The position numbers were made by a program, and so were the translations under genes. Under the pieces are notes generated by a model. It was given only the letters and a program-made list of their open reading frames with translations, had not been told where the DNA came from and did not search any database. Of a stretch of 7,181 nt of DNA, positions 6,213 through 7,181 are shown one piece after another. How positions within the stretch are numbered: position 1 is the first letter of the stretch; each line of letters begins with the position of its first letter. Source of the stretch: JAMORN01 sp027063545 [NCBI: bacterium] (lineage in GTDB: Bacteria > JAMORN01). The DNA lies in the NCBI GenBank assembly GCA_027063545.1, contig JAMORN010000137.1, positions 1-7,181 of the forward strand, in the 5' to 3' direction.

Positions 6213-7181
6213 TCATGAATTTAATATAAGCTCTTCGAGATTTTCAATACTTGTTGTAACTATTGGATCAGATAGTTTGAGTTTTTCTTCTATAATTTTT
6301 ATGGAATAATCTATAGATCCTTTAGATTTATTAAAGGTTTGAGCTATATAAGTTTTAGAAACTCCAGCAATATTCTTCAATAAATATATAGTAATATACC
6401 TGATAAGAGTTAATTCCTGTTTTCTAGATTTTGATTTTATTTCTTCAGGATCAATTTTAAAATAATTGGCAACTATATTTAATATTTTAATTGTAGAACT
6501 TATATATGAAACTTCTTCAAATTTCTCTTTTTCTTCTTGTGATATAATTGATTGATTCTCTATAAGTTTTTTTACATTCTCAAAATTCAATTCTAAATTA
6601 AGATATTTATGGTAAAATATTATTTTATTTAATATTCCCTCTAAAACTCTTATATTTTCTTTTTCTGTAATACCAGCAATGTATATTAAAATTTCTTCTG
6701 GTATTTCTATATTATGAATTGTTTTAGATTTATTTCTTAATATAGCCATTCTAGTTTCAAAATCTGGATACCCTATATCAGCTACAACACCACTTTTTAA
6801 ATTTTCAATTAGGTCTTTAGTTATAAACTTTAAATTTTCAATAGGTCTATCAAGTGTAAATATTAACTTTTTATTTTTTTCATAAAGATTTTTATATATC
6901 CTAAATAAGAACTTTTGGGTTTCAGGTTTATTTTCAAAAAATTGAATATCATCAATAATTAAAATATCAATATTTTTATATTTTTCATCAAGATTTATAC
7001 TAGACTTTTTATTTATATAATCAATAAATTCAGATAGAAAAATTTCACTAGTAATATAGAGAATATTTATATTATTATCCTTTTCTTTTACATAATTATA
7101 AATTGCTTGGACTAAATGAGATTTTCCAAGTCCTGTAGGACTATATAAAATAAAAGGATTAAATTCTATGGGTTTATTATA
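6213..7181 (-). CDS. dnaA: Chromosomal replication initiator DnaA or DnaA-like paralogue (N-terminus beyond the window)
   Basis: The frame stays open from the right edge to TGA at 6213-6215, giving 322 residues (numbered here from the edge); domains I-II and the first part of the AAA+ domain are outside. DnaA normally binds origin boxes and opens the DNA as an ATP-bound filament. Visible in order: Walker A SPTGLGKS (14-21), SEIFLSEFI, Walker B ILIIDDIQFF (73-82), sensor 1 TLDR (109-112), PDFETRMAIL (139-148), sensor 2 NIRVLEG (176-182, Arg178), and domain IV from about 229 with SKSRKQ, conserved Arg261 and an HTH. Departures: the first Walker A Gly is Ser14; the box VII R-L-x-S-R-F is KDLIENL (122-128), so no arginine finger; the DHTT box-reading signature is KGSI (287-290). 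The divergent HTH resembles the Thermotoga form as I recall it. The ATG at 6749 is internal, not a start. Fold assignment is secure; whether this is the main initiator is not. Confidence 0.85.
   Translation of the reverse strand, partial: YNKPIEFNPFILYSPTGLGKSHLVQAIYNYVKEKDNNINILYITSEIFLSEFIDYINKKSSINLDEKYKNIDILIIDDIQFFENKPETQKFLFRIYKNLYEKNKKLIFTLDRPIENLKFITKDLIENLKSGVVADIGYPDFETRMAILRNKSKTIHNIEIPEEILIYIAGITEKENIRVLEGILNKIIFYHKYLNLELNFENVKKLIENQSIISQEEKEKFEEVSYISSTIKILNIVANYFKIDPEEIKSKSRKQELTLIRYITIYLLKNIAGVSKTYIAQTFNKSKGSIDYSIKIIEEKLKLSDPIVTTSIENLEELILNS

Noticed and set aside
6213-6749. A separate 178-residue protein beginning at ATG 6749
   Set aside because: The frame continues without a stop from 6750 to the right edge and encodes the AAA+ part of DnaA; the ATG is the Met of the PDFETRMAIL motif. 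There is no truncation or frameshift.
1-7181. tRNA, rRNA, CRISPR repeats, insertion sequences or prophage traces
   Set aside because: No cloverleaf-like GC-rich segments, no regularly spaced repeats, no transposase-like frames and no direct repeats flanking an insert were found in the closely packed coding sequence.

Overview
The window is a very AT-rich (roughly 27-30 % GC by eye), densely coding bacterial stretch with two converging gene blocks. Arginine is written almost only as AGA, Shine-Dalgarno sites are strong where present, and gaps are short. The best guess for the host is a low-GC Thermotogota bacterium (Marinitoga/Thermosipho-like). The main reason is the DnaA DNA-binding helix, which reads FNKSKGSIDYS where most bacteria have a G-G-R-D-H-T-T-V-type signature. 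It resembles the FNRSHPVVVDS form that I remember for Thermotoga maritima. Other low-GC anaerobes are not excluded.

Left block, plus strand (2-3671): the tail of an unrecognised gene, then der (double-GTPase ribosome assembly factor), plsY (acyl-phosphate:glycerol-3-phosphate acyltransferase), gpsA (glycerol-3-phosphate dehydrogenase) and a small MerR-type regulator. Gaps are 4, 20, 3 and 4 bases, so this looks like one operon. GpsA makes the sn-glycerol-3-phosphate that PlsY acylates, so these two are consecutive steps at the start of membrane phospholipid synthesis. Der links the operon to ribosome assembly and growth.

Right block, minus strand (7181 down to 3630): dnaA, or a dnaA-like gene, enters from the right edge without its N-terminus. 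After a 139-base gap come a degenerate family-3 glycosidase (NagZ-like) that has lost its recognisable catalytic residues, and a soluble chemoreceptor-type protein with a C-terminal zinc-binding CZB domain. The last two are 23 bases apart and look co-transcribed. The two blocks meet tail to tail with a 42-base coding overlap between merR and the chemoreceptor gene.

Points worth a second look are: (1) the DnaA AAA+ module, which keeps Walker B, sensor 1 Arg and sensor 2 Arg but lacks the box VII arginine finger and the first Walker A glycine; (2) the pairing of a glycosidase-like pseudoenzyme with a cytoplasmic CZB chemoreceptor, a possible undescribed sensing pair; (3) a 9-bp GC-rich hairpin inside merR that may terminate the opposing transcript. 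No RNA genes, CRISPR arrays, insertion sequences or clear origin were seen.
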